DNA of 64,000 nucleotides from the NCBI GenBank assembly GCA_965198045.1, contig CBDAOL010000007.1, positions 170,957-234,956 of the forward strand, in the 5' to 3' direction. Made by a program: the position numbers and the translations under genes. This document shows, one piece after another, positions 53,332 to 63,149 of this stretch (position 1 is its first letter; each line of letters opens with the position of its first letter). The notes beneath the pieces were generated by a model. It did not search any database. It worked only from the letters and a program-made list of their open reading frames with translations, and had not been told where the DNA came from. This DNA is from CBDDEC01 sp965198045 (GTDB taxonomy: Bacteria > Chloroflexota > Dehalococcoidia > UBA2979).

Positions 53332-54040
53332 GCGACATCATCTACGTCTCGATGGCCGGGCTGTCATGGGCCCCTCGGTGCATCCGGGCTGACCTTCCTC
53401 TCCGGCCTCCCGGACCATCCGCCAGCGGGCTGGGGCTGGTCCTACATGGACGACACCGGCGGCATGTACGGCGCGATGTCGGTGCGCGCGCTGTCAGCTA
53501 TTCGCTCGGGTGATCGCCGGGTGCGACCGGGGGCGGCCATTGGATCTAGGCACGCTCGGCGGTGGCTACAACGATTGGTGCACCCTCGTGTGCCACTCGG
53601 ACGAGGAGTGGCGGTCGTTGGGCGCTGTCATGGGCGGACCCGCCTGGGCGTCCGAGGAGCAGTTCGCCACGCTCGACCAGCGGCTGCAGCACCAGGAGGA
53701 GCTGGACCGCCGCATCGAGCAGTGGACCCTGACGCTGGACAAGTACGAGCTGACGGCGCGGTGCCAGGCGGGCGGCGTGCGAGCCATGCCGGTGCAAAGC
53801 AGCGAGGATCGGGTCGAGCGCGATCCTCAGCTCCAACACCGAGCGGCGTACACGATCGTCGACCACTCGGTGATCGGGCCGTACCCGCTGCAGCAGGCGC
53901 CGTGGCGGTTCTCGGACACGCCGACGCCGGTCGAGCGTGCGGGGCCGCTGGCCGGCCAGGATAACGTGGCGGTGCTCGTCGATCGCCTCGGCCTGCTGGC
54001 CGAGGAACTACGGGCAGGCTACGCCGACGGGACGTTCTGA
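53074..54040 (+). pseudogene. CaiB/BaiF CoA-transferase with several frame breaks and a foreign insert
   Basis: LDFTWVRAGPWATRWLALLG then AEVLKVEWPDPRLGAFTG and NSNGHFSDQNA is a CaiB N-terminus. Then repeat DNA intervenes (53286-53331). DIIYVSMAGLSW, FLSGLPDHPPAGWGWSYMDD with TGGMYGAM, and from 53540 LGTLGGGYNDWCTLVCHSDE, EEQFATLDQRLQHQEELDRR, VQSSEDRVERDPQLQHRAAY and PWRFSDTPTPVERAGPL continue in three frames. The catalytic centre between NAH and DIIYV has been lost. Followed 87 bp later by another CaiB gene, so the pair may have been a two-subunit enzyme. Confidence 0.8.
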
Positions 54041-54126
54041 CCGGAGGGCGTCCCGCTCGAGCCCTATCTGCTGGACGCACTCGACGAGCGTGAGCGAAGC
54101 AACGACGGGACCCAGGAGCCGGCGTC

Positions 54127-55383
54127 ATGACGGCGCCACCTGCACCCCCCGGCCCGCTGGCAGGGCTGCGTGTGATCGAGCTGGCGAGCCACATCGGTCA
54201 GTGGTGCGGCAAGCTAATGGCGGACCTGGGCGCCGATGTGATCAAGGTGGAGCCGCCGGGCGGAGTCGAGGAGCGGCGGGTCGGCCCCTTCTATCGCGAC
54301 GAGCCGCACCCGGAGCGGTCGCTCTACTTCTGGCGCTACAACACCAGCAAGCGATCGGTCGTGCTCGACCTCAAGCACCCGCAGGGGCGACGCGTCTTCC
54401 GGCGCCTGGTCGACAACGCAGACGTGCTCCTGGAGACGCACCCGCCAGGAGCGCTGCCCGCGCTGGGCCTGGGCCACGAGGCGCTGGCGGAGGGGCACCC
54501 AGAGCTGGTCATGTGCTCGCTGACCCCGTTCGGACAGGATGGTCCCTGGCGCGACTATCGCTCGGCCGATCTGCTGCACCTGGCGGCCGGCGGACAGATG
54601 GCCGGCTGCGGCTATGACCTGGCGGACGACCCGGACCAGCAGCCCATCGCGCCCGGCGGTGGCAACGCCTGGCACGTTGGCTCGCACTTCGCCTACATCG
54701 CGATCATGGCGGCGGTGCTCCGCCGCCAGCTCACCGGGGTCGGTCAGTACATCGACTGCTCGGTGCACGAGGCCTGCGCGCTCACCACCGAAGCACACGT
54801 CAGTAACTGGGTGTACGGCGGCCGTGTGGTAAGCAGGCAGACCGGCCGGCACGCCGCCGCCAACCCCACGCCGCCGACCCAACTCGCGACGCGCGACGGC
54901 GGGATGGTCAACGTGAACTTCGGCAACCTCACGCCAGCCACGGTCCGCTCGATCGCCGACTGGATGGACCGCAGCGGCTGGGGCGGCGAGCTGCTGGACG
55001 TTCGCTAGCGCGACCCGCAGGTGCTCGATCAGGAGCGTGCGGAGATCATCGGGCAGATCCGGGCGTTCACGGCCTCACGCAGCGCGGAGGAGGCCTACCG
55101 AGGTGCCCAGGAGGCCGGGATGCCGTGGGGAGCGATCCGAGCGCCGGAGCAGGTCGCCGAGGATCGGCACTTCCACGAGCGTGGGTTCTTCACGCCGGTC
55201 GAGCACACTGAGCTGGGAGTGACCATCACCTACCCGGGCGCCGCCGCCCGCTACTCGCGTTCGCTGTGGCGGATCACGCGCCGCGCCCCGCTGATCGGCG
55301 AGCACAGCGCCGAGGTCGGCGCGGAGCTCGGCATCACCTCCAAGGAGCTGGCGGACCTCCGCGCGGCGGGAGCCTTCGGGTAA
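54127..55383 (+). pseudogene. CaiB/BaiF CoA-transferase interrupted by one in-frame TAG
   Basis: ATG 54127. PLAGLRVIELASHIGQWCGK, LMADLGADVIKVEPPGGVEE, NTSKRSVVLDLKHPQGRRVF, FGQDGPWRDYRSADLLHLAA, GQYIDCSVHEACALTTEAHV and GWGGELLDVR lead to TAG 55006-55008. The same frame then continues RDPQVLDQERAEIIGQIRAF, EEAYRGAQEAGMPWGAIRAP and GEHSAEVGAELGITSKELAD to TAA 55383. TAC (Tyr) at the stop would restore 418 residues, the normal length. A single base change (C to G) therefore separates this from an intact gene. Confidence 0.85.
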
Positions 55384-55492
55384 CCGTCAGGCGCGCGGCG
55401 GGGGCACCCGTCCGACGCCCGCCGCCGCAAGGTGGGCGGCGCCTGGCGCGAGCAGCTGACGTTCAGCCGGAATCGCCCCGGGCGCCTTCACG

Positions 55493-56359
55493 CTAGCGCC
55501 CGATGAGCCGCGGCCGCATCGCGATGATGTAGGTTTCGGCCAAGCCGGCCTTCCGGCCCTGGTGCAGGGCGATGTAGTCGGCGTGGGCGCCCAGGGTCAG
55601 AAAGTGATCCCGGGTGGGGTACGCGACGATCGCCACGGCATCCCAGTGCGGTGACCCAATCAGCGTGCGATGGGTCCTGCGCGCGCTGTACACCACTCGC
55701 AGCCCATACTGCCGTCCCAGACTTCCGCCGGGGAAGTTGTTGCCACGTACGCGTCGTGCTTCTCTTTCCCATGGTCCGGCGAGTAGCGCAGCAGGTTCAG
55801 CATCCACACGGGCCCCGTCGCAAACGCCGCGTCGGTGACGAAGTCCGCCGCCTGCGCGGGCGCGGCCTGTGTTGGATGCCCTCCGACGAACGCGTTGTCG
55901 GTGCGCGCAACATCGTCCGCGGACCAATTCGTGATCTCGGCGCGCGCACGGACTGGCTTGTCGGGATCGAAGCCGGGCATCCACCCCCGCGAGATCGGGA
56001 TCAAGAACTGATCGCGAAATGCGGCGATCCGAAAGGCGCTGGCGGCGGCGAGTTCGGCGGACGTGGCCATTTCCCAGAAGGCGCGAGGTGACGGATACTC
56101 GACGACCGCCGCTGCTTCCCAGACCCGCTCCCCGATGAGCGTGCGCGCCACGGGCGCCCTCATCACCACATGCGCTTCCACGCCGGCCAGGATCTCTGCC
56201 CATGCGTTCCGAATACGTGCGGCTTCCATCGCGGGCGGCGTCACCGCTGTGAAACGCGAACGTGTTCAGCATCCAAAACGGCGAATCCGCCCAGTCTCTG
56301 TCCGCGGCGAACGCTTCCATGTCGGCAACGTTGGGATTGTGCAAATGTATCGTGCTCAC
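55493..56359 (-). pseudogene. Tandem DUF1330/EthD-like protein with two frameshifts
   Basis: GTG 56359 with GGGAGCAGGACA upstream starts MSTIHLHNPNVADMEAFAAD then DSPFWMLNTFAFHS. Near 56250 the frame changes to MEAARIRNAWAEILAGVEAH, VVEYPSPRAFWEMATSAELA. A second unit begins GPVWMLNLLRYSPDHGKEKH and, after a change near 55710, ends RVVYSARRTHRTLIGSPHWD, VAIVAYPTRDHFLTLGAHAD, YIALHQGRKAGLAETYIIAM. Two repeats of a dimeric alpha/beta-barrel domain are clear. No function is assigned to the family. Confidence 0.7.
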
Positions 56360-56483
56360 TGTCCTGCTCCCAGCGGGATGGGGTCGGGATCCCAACGGTA
56401 CCCGACAGGGACGCTGACAAGAACTGTGACTACGCCGATTCGTGGCTCGTCCGCCTCCAATCGCCATGACCATGTGATGTGAT

Positions 56484-57179
56484 TTGGCCGAACACGATGC
56501 CAATGCCTATGCCCGCATGAAGCTGGGGCTGAGAGAGGCGAATCGATCGATGTCGTCCTCGCAGGTCTTGGGGGCTGACAGACTCGCCCAATGCACGGCA
56601 ATAGCATTCCCACGACCATCGCGTGGGACCGAGGTCGGCACCGTCGGGGGGAGTACACGGCAACTACCGCCGAGCCTTAGGGGTCTCTCGCTACCTTCTT
56701 TTCGCGGGTGGGGGCGGGGTCCGCAGATCGACGTGGGGTCGATCGGCGAGCGCAGGGCGGTGTGATCGCCGCTGGCGCGACGCGGCAACCAGTCCGCGGC
56801 ACTCGCCAGATCGCAGCAGCCGGAACGCCTCGGTAGGCCGGTGTGGTCGCGGGTCCACTGCGCTGGCCATCGTCGCGCACCCACACCACACTCCGCCGCT
56901 CGCGGTCAGCGACTTCCGCGATCCGGCGCCGTTGGTACGATGTGTGATGCCGCAGTGCTCGACTTCAGCAGCGGTGCTGGTGTATCCGACAACCGGAACC
57001 GTCGTGTCCATGTAGTCGAGCCTGCGATGGCCCGATCGGGCTCTGCAACCCGTCGGACGGCTACAGCGTGAACATTGCTGTAATCAACGGAGTGCTGTGG
57101 GCCCAGGCGGAATTTTGACACGGCCACACATCGCTTCGGTCGCATTTGTGTTGTGTAGCATGCCGCCGGAGGTGCTGCT
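56484..57179. other. Region without recognisable genes
   Basis: Short frames on both strands show no start signals, domains or repeats. Base composition begins to fall here toward the less GC-rich stretch that follows. Confidence 0.45.
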
Positions 57180-57320
57180 GTGCTTTACGAAGTTCGCGAT
57201 TACTGGCAGCGCCGCGATCTTTGGGACGAGTACAAGGCATGGACAATCGCAGGAGCCGTTCCTCACCTCAGGGCCGACCTCGACCTTGTGGGCTTGGATG
57301 TCACGGGATCAGGCCGGCTC
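57180..57320 (+). pseudogene. NIPSNAP-like protein, N-terminal fragment
   Basis: GTG 57180 has GGAGGTGCT in front, a proper start. VLYEVRDYWQRRDLWDEYKA then WTIAGAVPHLRADLDLVGLD matches the beginning of NIPSNAP-family dimeric barrel proteins (mlyElRtY ... dlvGf). After VTGSG the frame turns to noise, so the gene is broken after about 45 residues. Confidence 0.5.
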
Positions 57321-57563
57321 GGCTGCTGCGCGGGCGGACGCCGGCGTCAGAGGAGCACTCCCGGGGGCCGTTGCCACACCGGCCGGCGCGCAGCTTCGCT
57401 CATTACTCTCGGGCGAAGGCCCCAAGAACGAAGCCCGGTCGTGGCTGGCGCTGTGGTGATACTGGATCAACGGACCATCTGCTTTCTGAGCACGGTCGTT
57501 CTTGATATAACGAGTGTGGAACGGCGGTTTTCAACGATGAATGGCCGACGGAAGGATTGAACG

Positions 57564-58526
57564 ATGGTTACGACAGTTGCCATACCGAGGGAATACGCAG
57601 GGCCGACGGATTTCGGCAATTTAGCCAAAGGCCTGGATAACACAGAGTATGGGAACGGCAATGCTGAGCTGGACGAAGCGCTTCGAGCAGCTCGGCAAGC
57701 CCGCTCGAACGCAATGATGGACGCTGTGGCCGCATTTGTAGAGGACCCTGAGCAAGAAGAGCTCATCAACATGGGTAGCGGCCCTGGAAAGTCAGTCGTA
57801 GAGGCGCCTTCGGCGGAGGAAACCGAAGCGCTGATCAAGGCCGGAGCCGGGACAGCCGGCATCTTCACGGTGATTGAGCCGCCCGACACGGAAGTCTACC
57901 GCTCATTCTTGCCGGCTCCGCTGACGATGCCGGAGCAGCCTTTGGTGGGCGCAACGCTGCTCGACATGAACCCGCTGAATAGTAAGCTGCACCGCTTTCA
58001 GGAGGGCCGGATAACGGTCAAGGCCATGTGTCCCGATGGCACCGAATCGTGGTTGGTGATCAGCACCCCCGTGCCAACTCTGTACCACACCCGTGAAGGG
58101 GTCGTCTGGGGATGGCCCAAGTACGTGGCTGACGAAATATCGTTCACGCCGTCGAGGGCCGAGGTCAGATATGAGGGTAAGGTTCGTTATTCCCTTGATT
58201 TCAACCCAGGTCCGGTGGACGACGAAGCCCTCTTGAGGGACTTAGGAAAGGTCGAAGGGGGGAATACGGTATCGTGGCACTGGATACAAGGCGGCGCGTG
58301 TCTCGTCAGGCAGGCCGGTACTAGAGGGGGCGAAGAGGATAGAGTTCTCGACTGGCAGGCGGGCATGGTCAAGGTCTACATCAGACCGGAGGACCCATGG
58401 TCTCGGCTGATACCAGAGAATTCCGAGACCCCCGGCTTCTACTCGAAGTACCTGCGCGGTAGCGGGGGCGACTCCCTGTGGCAGAAGCTCGCAACCGTGC
58501 GCGCCGGTGAAATCGTGTACCCCTGA
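57564..58526 (+). CDS. Acetoacetate-decarboxylase-like protein
   Basis: 320 residues from ATG 57564 with AAGGATTGAACG before it. After an 80-residue N-terminal helical part the ADC fold follows: IEPPDTEVYRSFLPAPLTMP, RFQEGRITVKAMCPDGTESW, PTLYHTREGVVWGWPKYVAD. The Lys of WGWPKYVAD aligns with the Schiff-base region GyPK in this superfamily. Members decarboxylate or act as aldolase-dehydratases on keto acids. The N-terminal extension is unusual. A TATAAC box about 58 bp upstream could be its -10. No breaks; less GC-rich than its neighbours. Confidence 0.8.
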   Translation: MVTTVAIPREYAGPTDFGNLAKGLDNTEYGNGNAELDEALRAARQARSNAMMDAVAAFVEDPEQEELINMGSGPGKSVVEAPSAEETEALIKAGAGTAGIFTVIEPPDTEVYRSFLPAPLTMPEQPLVGATLLDMNPLNSKLHRFQEGRITVKAMCPDGTESWLVISTPVPTLYHTREGVVWGWPKYVADEISFTPSRAEVRYEGKVRYSLDFNPGPVDDEALLRDLGKVEGGNTVSWHWIQGGACLVRQAGTRGGEEDRVLDWQAGMVKVYIRPEDPWSRLIPENSETPGFYSKYLRGSGGDSLWQKLATVRAGEIVYP

Positions 58527-58699
58527 GTAAGGAACCACCGCACCGACCACGGGAAGCGAATCCGAACTCGGGGCGACCCGACAGTAGCTCGGAAAGAGCA
58601 ACTCGGGTCGGCGTCTCGATCAAACCATGACACCGCGCGACCTCGCTTAGGTCGGCGCCTAGCTTCAACGCGGCCGGGTCGCCCCATCCCGAGGCGTTG

Positions 58700-59791
58700 C
58701 TAGAGGGCGTCCAGATCGATCGCCCGGCCCGTCCGGGACGACTCGAAAATGCCGAAGATCATCTTCATCGTCTCGAGGTTGTCGCGACCGCCGCTCGTGG
58801 GTTCCCTGCCAGTCCTGCAGCACTCCTCGAAGTGCAGGATTTCGTTTACGAAATAATTGGCACTGGGCAGATTGCTACCGGCTGTGGCAATCGGCTCGAA
58901 CGACGGGCGGATCAACGTCTCTCGATCGCGCTCGCTTCGTGAATCGAGCTCCTCCTTGAGTGAAAACATGATGGTCCCAAAATGCCGAATCGGGCTTTTG
59001 TCTCCTCCGCCCGGTGCCGGTGGAGTCGAGTGAACGGTCCCGTTGCTGCCCAACACCATGTACGAGGCGCTCTCGGGGGCTAAATGGGTGGTCCAGCTAC
59101 CGAACACGTCCCCGATCGCTCGGTTCTCGAATTCGAGGGTCGCGGCGACCAGATCTTCGGCGCCGTTCTCCATTTGCGGCTGCACCGACTTGCATACCCC
59201 GGTCACCCGCTTGACGTTGCCAACGTAGTAGCGCAGCAGATCGATGTGATGGACCGTGTTGAGCAAAAGGATGCCACCGCCTGCCTTGGCATTCCTCATC
59301 CAAGCTTTTTGCGGCCCACGCATGATCACATGGGTTCGGACCGCCTGAATCTCGTCCAGTTTCCCATCGTCGATCAACCGTTTCACCGCTGTGGCTTCAG
59401 GCGAATAACGTAGGTGCTGGGCCACCATCAGGGTCACTCCCGCCTGATCGGCAGCTTCGATCATCTCCCGGCAGCCCTGCAGCGTGTGTGCCATCGCCTT
59501 CTCTGTGAGCACGTGTTTCCCAGCTTGTGCGGCGGCGACTGCCTGCCCCGCATGCAGGTTGTGACCGGTGCAGATGTCCACCGCATCGATGTCGGCTTCA
59601 CGCAGCATGACGTCGAAGTCCGTGTAGACAGCTTCGACGCCGGTTTGCTTCGCGAACTCTTGCGCGCGAGGTTCATCGATATCGCACACTGCTGTGAGGT
59701 GCACGCGTTCGGGATGTTCCAGGTACGCGGTCATGTGTCGATTGGAAATGCCTCCGGTGCCTACCAAGCCGACTTTCAGTGGTTTGGACAT
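58700..59791 (-). CDS. Gfo/Idh/MocA family oxidoreductase
   Basis: 363 residues from ATG 59791, GGGAGA upstream. KVGLVGTGGISNRHMTAYLE is the NAD(P)-binding Rossmann start; VDICTGHNLHAGQAVAAAQA then GKHVLTEKAMAHTLQGCREM carries the EK signature; GGGILLLNTVHHIDLLRYYV holds the family Asp-x-x-x/His region. Acts on sugars, inositols or related polyols. Its partner upstream on the same strand is a ThuA-like gene, 185 bp away, a pairing common in sugar-catabolic loci. Confidence 0.88.
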   Translation of the reverse strand: MSKPLKVGLVGTGGISNRHMTAYLEHPERVHLTAVCDIDEPRAQEFAKQTGVEAVYTDFDVMLREADIDAVDICTGHNLHAGQAVAAAQAGKHVLTEKAMAHTLQGCREMIEAADQAGVTLMVAQHLRYSPEATAVKRLIDDGKLDEIQAVRTHVIMRGPQKAWMRNAKAGGGILLLNTVHHIDLLRYYVGNVKRVTGVCKSVQPQMENGAEDLVAATLEFENRAIGDVFGSWTTHLAPESASYMVLGSNGTVHSTPPAPGGGDKSPIRHFGTIMFSLKEELDSRSERDRETLIRPSFEPIATAGSNLPSANYFVNEILHFEECCRTGREPTSGGRDNLETMKMIFGIFESSRTGRAIDLDAL

Positions 59792-59976
59792 GTTCGCTCT
59801 ATCTCCCTACGGGCCGTCACTTTGCCGGGTAAGGAGGATAGCCCCGCCAGCCGGCCCTCCTCGCTCGTTGGAGCTCGCTGATCGGTGTGCTCAGCGCAGC
59901 GTAGGCCGCCATCTCCGGTAGGACGGCATCGTCCCGATCAGGAGGGGTCCTCTGATACCGCCGGTCATAAGTACCG

Positions 59977-60651
59977 CTAAGAAGTGACCCATGAGGTCCC
60001 GTTCAGAACCATTCTCTGGAACTCTGGCGTTTCGAAGCTCAGGCCATTATGCCCCAGCAGGGTGACAAAGACCTTCCCGTCGCCAAATTGTCGCGTCCAT
60101 CCGAGGGAGAAGGTGCCGCCCGGCATGAACATCGACTCGCCTCCGCCTCGGGGATGCGTGCCGTCGTCTGCATCGGCGGTGATGTAGACGTCATTGTCGT
60201 CCTTGTACTCGATCCCCATGTACAGCTCGTCGTTTGTAACAAAGTCCGAAATGCCCTCCACCCCCGGATGGCTTGGACTCTTCACGTTGACCGTGAACTG
60301 TCCGTAGGGAGGATGAAAGCTCTCTCCAGGAATCCATCCACCGCCCGTGATGTCGTAGTACTCGGGCCAGTCCTCCGAGGCCGAGCCTGAGACGTGGATG
60401 CAGACGAAGCCCCTCCCCCCATTTATGAACTGCGTCATGCCCGCCTGTTCGTCCTTGGTCATTGCCAAATCGCCAACACGGTTAGTGTTGAAAATCAACG
60501 CGTCGTAACCACTCATGCTCGAGCCGTCTGCGAGGACGCTGGCATCCTCCGTGACCGTGACTATGTGGGTCGCGTCGTTGAGGAATCGCTCCAAGATCGG
60601 CGTGGATTCCTCATAGGGATGTCTTCCGCCGGATAGGACTAAGAGATTCAC
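59977..60651 (-). CDS. ThuA-like (trehalose-utilisation-type) protein
   Basis: 224 residues from GTG 60651. MNLLVLSGGRHPYEESTPIL, a glutamine-amidotransferase-like fold with GYDALIFNTNRVGDLAMTKD, GGRGFVCIHVSGSASEDWPE, GGGWIPGESFHPPYGQFTVN, HPGVEGISDFVTNDELYMGI and FSLGWTRQFGDGKVFVTLLG. ThuA proteins act in sugar oxidation pathways, often with Gfo/Idh dehydrogenases as here. Complete, no breaks. Confidence 0.85.
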   Translation of the reverse strand: MNLLVLSGGRHPYEESTPILERFLNDATHIVTVTEDASVLADGSSMSGYDALIFNTNRVGDLAMTKDEQAGMTQFINGGRGFVCIHVSGSASEDWPEYYDITGGGWIPGESFHPPYGQFTVNVKSPSHPGVEGISDFVTNDELYMGIEYKDDNDVYITADADDGTHPRGGGESMFMPGGTFSLGWTRQFGDGKVFVTLLGHNGLSFETPEFQRMVLNGTSWVTS

Positions 60652-60834
60652 GATATGCCCCCGAGGTGCGTGCGTGAGACGCCTTCGCGTCCCCGCTGGT
60701 CCGAACTCGACTCTCGCGGCGGTAGCAGAATCGATTCCTGCGTGCGGCGCTACCGAGCGTCAGATCGCCGTCTCGGCAATGCCGCTGGCGAGAATGTCAG
60801 CAGGAGGGCTGCGCGAGGTCCGGCGGCCCGGATG

Positions 60835-61653
60835 CTACTGGTCTCCGTCCAACGGATCGAAGTCCTCGAGCACATGCGCGAAGCGCTCCTCGTAGCGCTC
60901 TCTCCACTGCGAGGCGGTGTGGATGTAAAGCCGATTCTCCCGGATTCCGCTCACAACGAGCCGCCCGACCTCCTCGGGCGCGAGCGGGCGCGACTCCGCG
61001 TCCACCGCGCGGGGAGGGCGCGACTGATGCACCGGGCCGCCGTACTGGGCTGGTCGGTTTCTCCGCGACTCCCCGAGGCGCGTGCGCACCCAGCCTGGGC
61101 AGAGCACCGAGACCCCGATGCCCTCCTCCGCCAGCTCCTCGCGCAGTCGTTCGGAATAGCCGACGACGGCGTACTTCGTCGCCACGTACGCGCCCTGGTT
61201 GGCTGTGGGATGCAGCCCCGAGCTCGAGCCCGTGTTCACGATGTGCGCCTCGCCACCCTGCGCCCGGAACCTGGGGGCGAAGGCGCGGACCCCGTGCACG
61301 ACCCCCCAGTAGTTCACGGTCATCATCCAGTGCATCTCATCCAGGTCCGTCTCGACGAGCGGGCCGCCGACGAACACCCCGGCGTTATTGCAGAGGAGGT
61401 GGATCGCGCCGAACTCCGCGTACGCGCGCTCGGCGAGCGCCTCGAGAGCCGACGCGTCGGTCACGTCCACTCCGACCGAGAGTGCCCGCACGCCCTTGCC
61501 ACGTAATTCCTCCGCGACTGCCCGTACCGGAGCCGCCTCCACGTCCGCAACCACAACGTCCATCTGCTCGTCGGCCAGTGTGTGCGCGAGCCCACGTCCG
61601 ATCCCGCTCGCTGCGCCCGTGACCACAGCTACTTTGCCCGCTAGATCACGCAC
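60835..61653 (-). CDS. Short-chain dehydrogenase/reductase
   Basis: 272 residues from GTG 61653 with GGAAGGAGG seven bases upstream. VVTGAASGIGRGLAHTLADE (TGxxxGxG), LCNNAGVFVGGPL, NTGSSSGLHPTANQGAYVAT then KYAVVGYSERLREELAEEGI (Ser, Tyr-x-x-x-Lys) and CPGWVRTRLGESRRNRP. Classical SDR acting on an alcohol or ketone. Complete. Confidence 0.9.
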   Translation of the reverse strand: MRDLAGKVAVVTGAASGIGRGLAHTLADEQMDVVVADVEAAPVRAVAEELRGKGVRALSVGVDVTDASALEALAERAYAEFGAIHLLCNNAGVFVGGPLVETDLDEMHWMMTVNYWGVVHGVRAFAPRFRAQGGEAHIVNTGSSSGLHPTANQGAYVATKYAVVGYSERLREELAEEGIGVSVLCPGWVRTRLGESRRNRPAQYGGPVHQSRPPRAVDAESRPLAPEEVGRLVVSGIRENRLYIHTASQWRERYEERFAHVLEDFDPLDGDQ

Positions 61654-61846
61654 GTCCGGCCTCCTTCCCGCGCTGAATCACTGTCCGCGCGAAGAGTATG
61701 CGATCTGTCCTTCAGCGAACAACGGACGGATGGCGAAAGCTGCCGCTGCCCGGCCTCGCGACATGCCGCCGGAGGAGGCGCTCGGCGGCGACCTGACGCC
61801 GGTCCGACCCCTACTCGCTGGGCGGGATGTTCTACGACGCATCACC

Positions 61847-61938
61847 TCACACGCGCAACGCGGGCAGCACGTCAGCGGCCATCCGCTCACGCGTGCCGGG
61901 AGCCATGGCGCCCGGGAAGTACACGTGGCTAAGACCGA
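61847..61938 (-). pseudogene. C-terminal tail of a luciferase-like oxidoreductase, cut by IS3 copy 2
   Basis: VIGLSHVYFPGAMAPGTRER then MAADVLPALRV and TGA is a typical end of LLM-class proteins. The frame enters from the IS end at 61938. The rest of the gene is not on the other side of the element, so DNA has been lost or moved. Confidence 0.5.
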
Positions 61939-62016
61939 TGACCTGACCCCGTGAGACGAGACCACCGTTGATGAGAGTCCTTTGGCCCGCGAAGGTGGGC
62001 GGAGGAGGACATCACG

Positions 62017-62295
62017 GTGAAACGACGCAGGCACACGCCTGAGCAGATTGTGCGCAAGCTGCGGGAGGTGGAGCGGCTGCTCGGTGAGGGGCAGACGATC
62101 GCGGAGGCGGCGAAACGGGTCGAGATCTCGGAGCAGACCTACCACCGCTGGCGCAACCAGTACGGGGGGATGAAGGCCGACGACGCCAAACGGCTGCGCG
62201 AGCTGGAGCGCGAGAACGCGCGGCTGAAGCGGATCGTCGCCGACAAGGAACTCGAGATCGACGCGCTCAAGGAGATCGCCCGGGGAAACTGGTAA
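62017..62295 (+). CDS. IS3-family transposase OrfA (HTH), copy 2
   Basis: 92 residues with HTH and coiled coil, same protein as at 4249-4527. The GTG/ATG choice is settled by the GGAGGAGGACATCACG before the ATG-type start. Confidence 0.93.
   Translation: MKRRRHTPEQIVRKLREVERLLGEGQTIAEAAKRVEISEQTYHRWRNQYGGMKADDAKRLRELERENARLKRIVADKELEIDALKEIARGNW
62283..62289 (+). promoter_or_regulatory. Predicted programmed -1 frameshift site in IS3 copy 2
   Basis: G GGA AAC in the orfA frame, two codons before TAA, followed by the palindrome TCGCGCCGGCGCGA. Slippage joins orfA to orfB. Confidence 0.65.
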
Positions 62296-62324
62296 GCCCG
62301 TCGCGCCGGCGCGAGGCGGTCTGC

Positions 62325-63149
62325 ATGTTGCAGGACCGCCTCGCGTTGTCGGAACGGCGGGCATGCCGGGTCACCGGCCAGCACCGCTCCACGCAGCGCC
62401 GCCTGCCGGCGCGCGGCCGCGGCGACGACGCGCTCAGGACGGAGTTGCACGCCTTCTCGCGTGGCCACCCCCGCTGGGGATACCGCCGCGCATGGGCGAC
62501 CTTGCGCGAGGAGGGATGGACCGTGAACCGCAAGCGGGTGCAACGGCTCTGGCGTGAGGAGGGGCTGCGCGTCCCGCTGACACGACGCAAGCGTCAGCGT
62601 CTGGGGGACTCGACTCAGCCCGCCAGGCGGCTGAGTGCTGAGCGGCCGAACCACGTCTGGGCGCTGGACTTCCAGTTCGACCAGACCGCGGACGGGCGGG
62701 TCCTGAAGCTGCTCAACATCGTCGACGAGCACACGCGGGAGGCGCTGGCGGTGGTGGCCGCCAGGCGCATCAACGCCGACGCCACCGCCGCCACGCTCGA
62801 CCGGATCGTCGCCGGGCGCGGGACGGCGCCGGGGTACATCCGCTGCGACAACGGGCCCGAGCTCACGGCCAACGCGCTGCGCGACTGGTGCCGGTTCAGC
62901 GGTACGGGCAGCAGCTACATCGAGCCCGGTGCGCCGTGGGAAAACCCATTCGTCGAGTCGTTCAACGGCCGGCTGCGCGACGAGTTCCTGGCCGTCGAGC
63001 AGTTCGACAGCCTGCTCGAGGCGCAGGTGCTGATCGAGGACTGGCGGATCGAGTACAACACGAAGCGCCCGCACAGCAGCCTGGGCTGGCTCGCCCCGGC
63101 TACCTACGCCGAGCGCTGGGAGGCTCAGCAACACGCTGGACTCTCATAA
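62325..63149 (+). CDS. IS3-family transposase OrfB (DDE integrase domain), copy 2
   Basis: 274 residues, DDE motif in ALDFQFD, RCDNGPE and NPFVESFNG. Only two residue differences from copy 1 are obvious. Intact, so this copy could supply transposase to all three copies. Confidence 0.93.
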   Translation: MLQDRLALSERRACRVTGQHRSTQRRLPARGRGDDALRTELHAFSRGHPRWGYRRAWATLREEGWTVNRKRVQRLWREEGLRVPLTRRKRQRLGDSTQPARRLSAERPNHVWALDFQFDQTADGRVLKLLNIVDEHTREALAVVAARRINADATAATLDRIVAGRGTAPGYIRCDNGPELTANALRDWCRFSGTGSSYIEPGAPWENPFVESFNGRLRDEFLAVEQFDSLLEAQVLIEDWRIEYNTKRPHSSLGWLAPATYAERWEAQQHAGLS

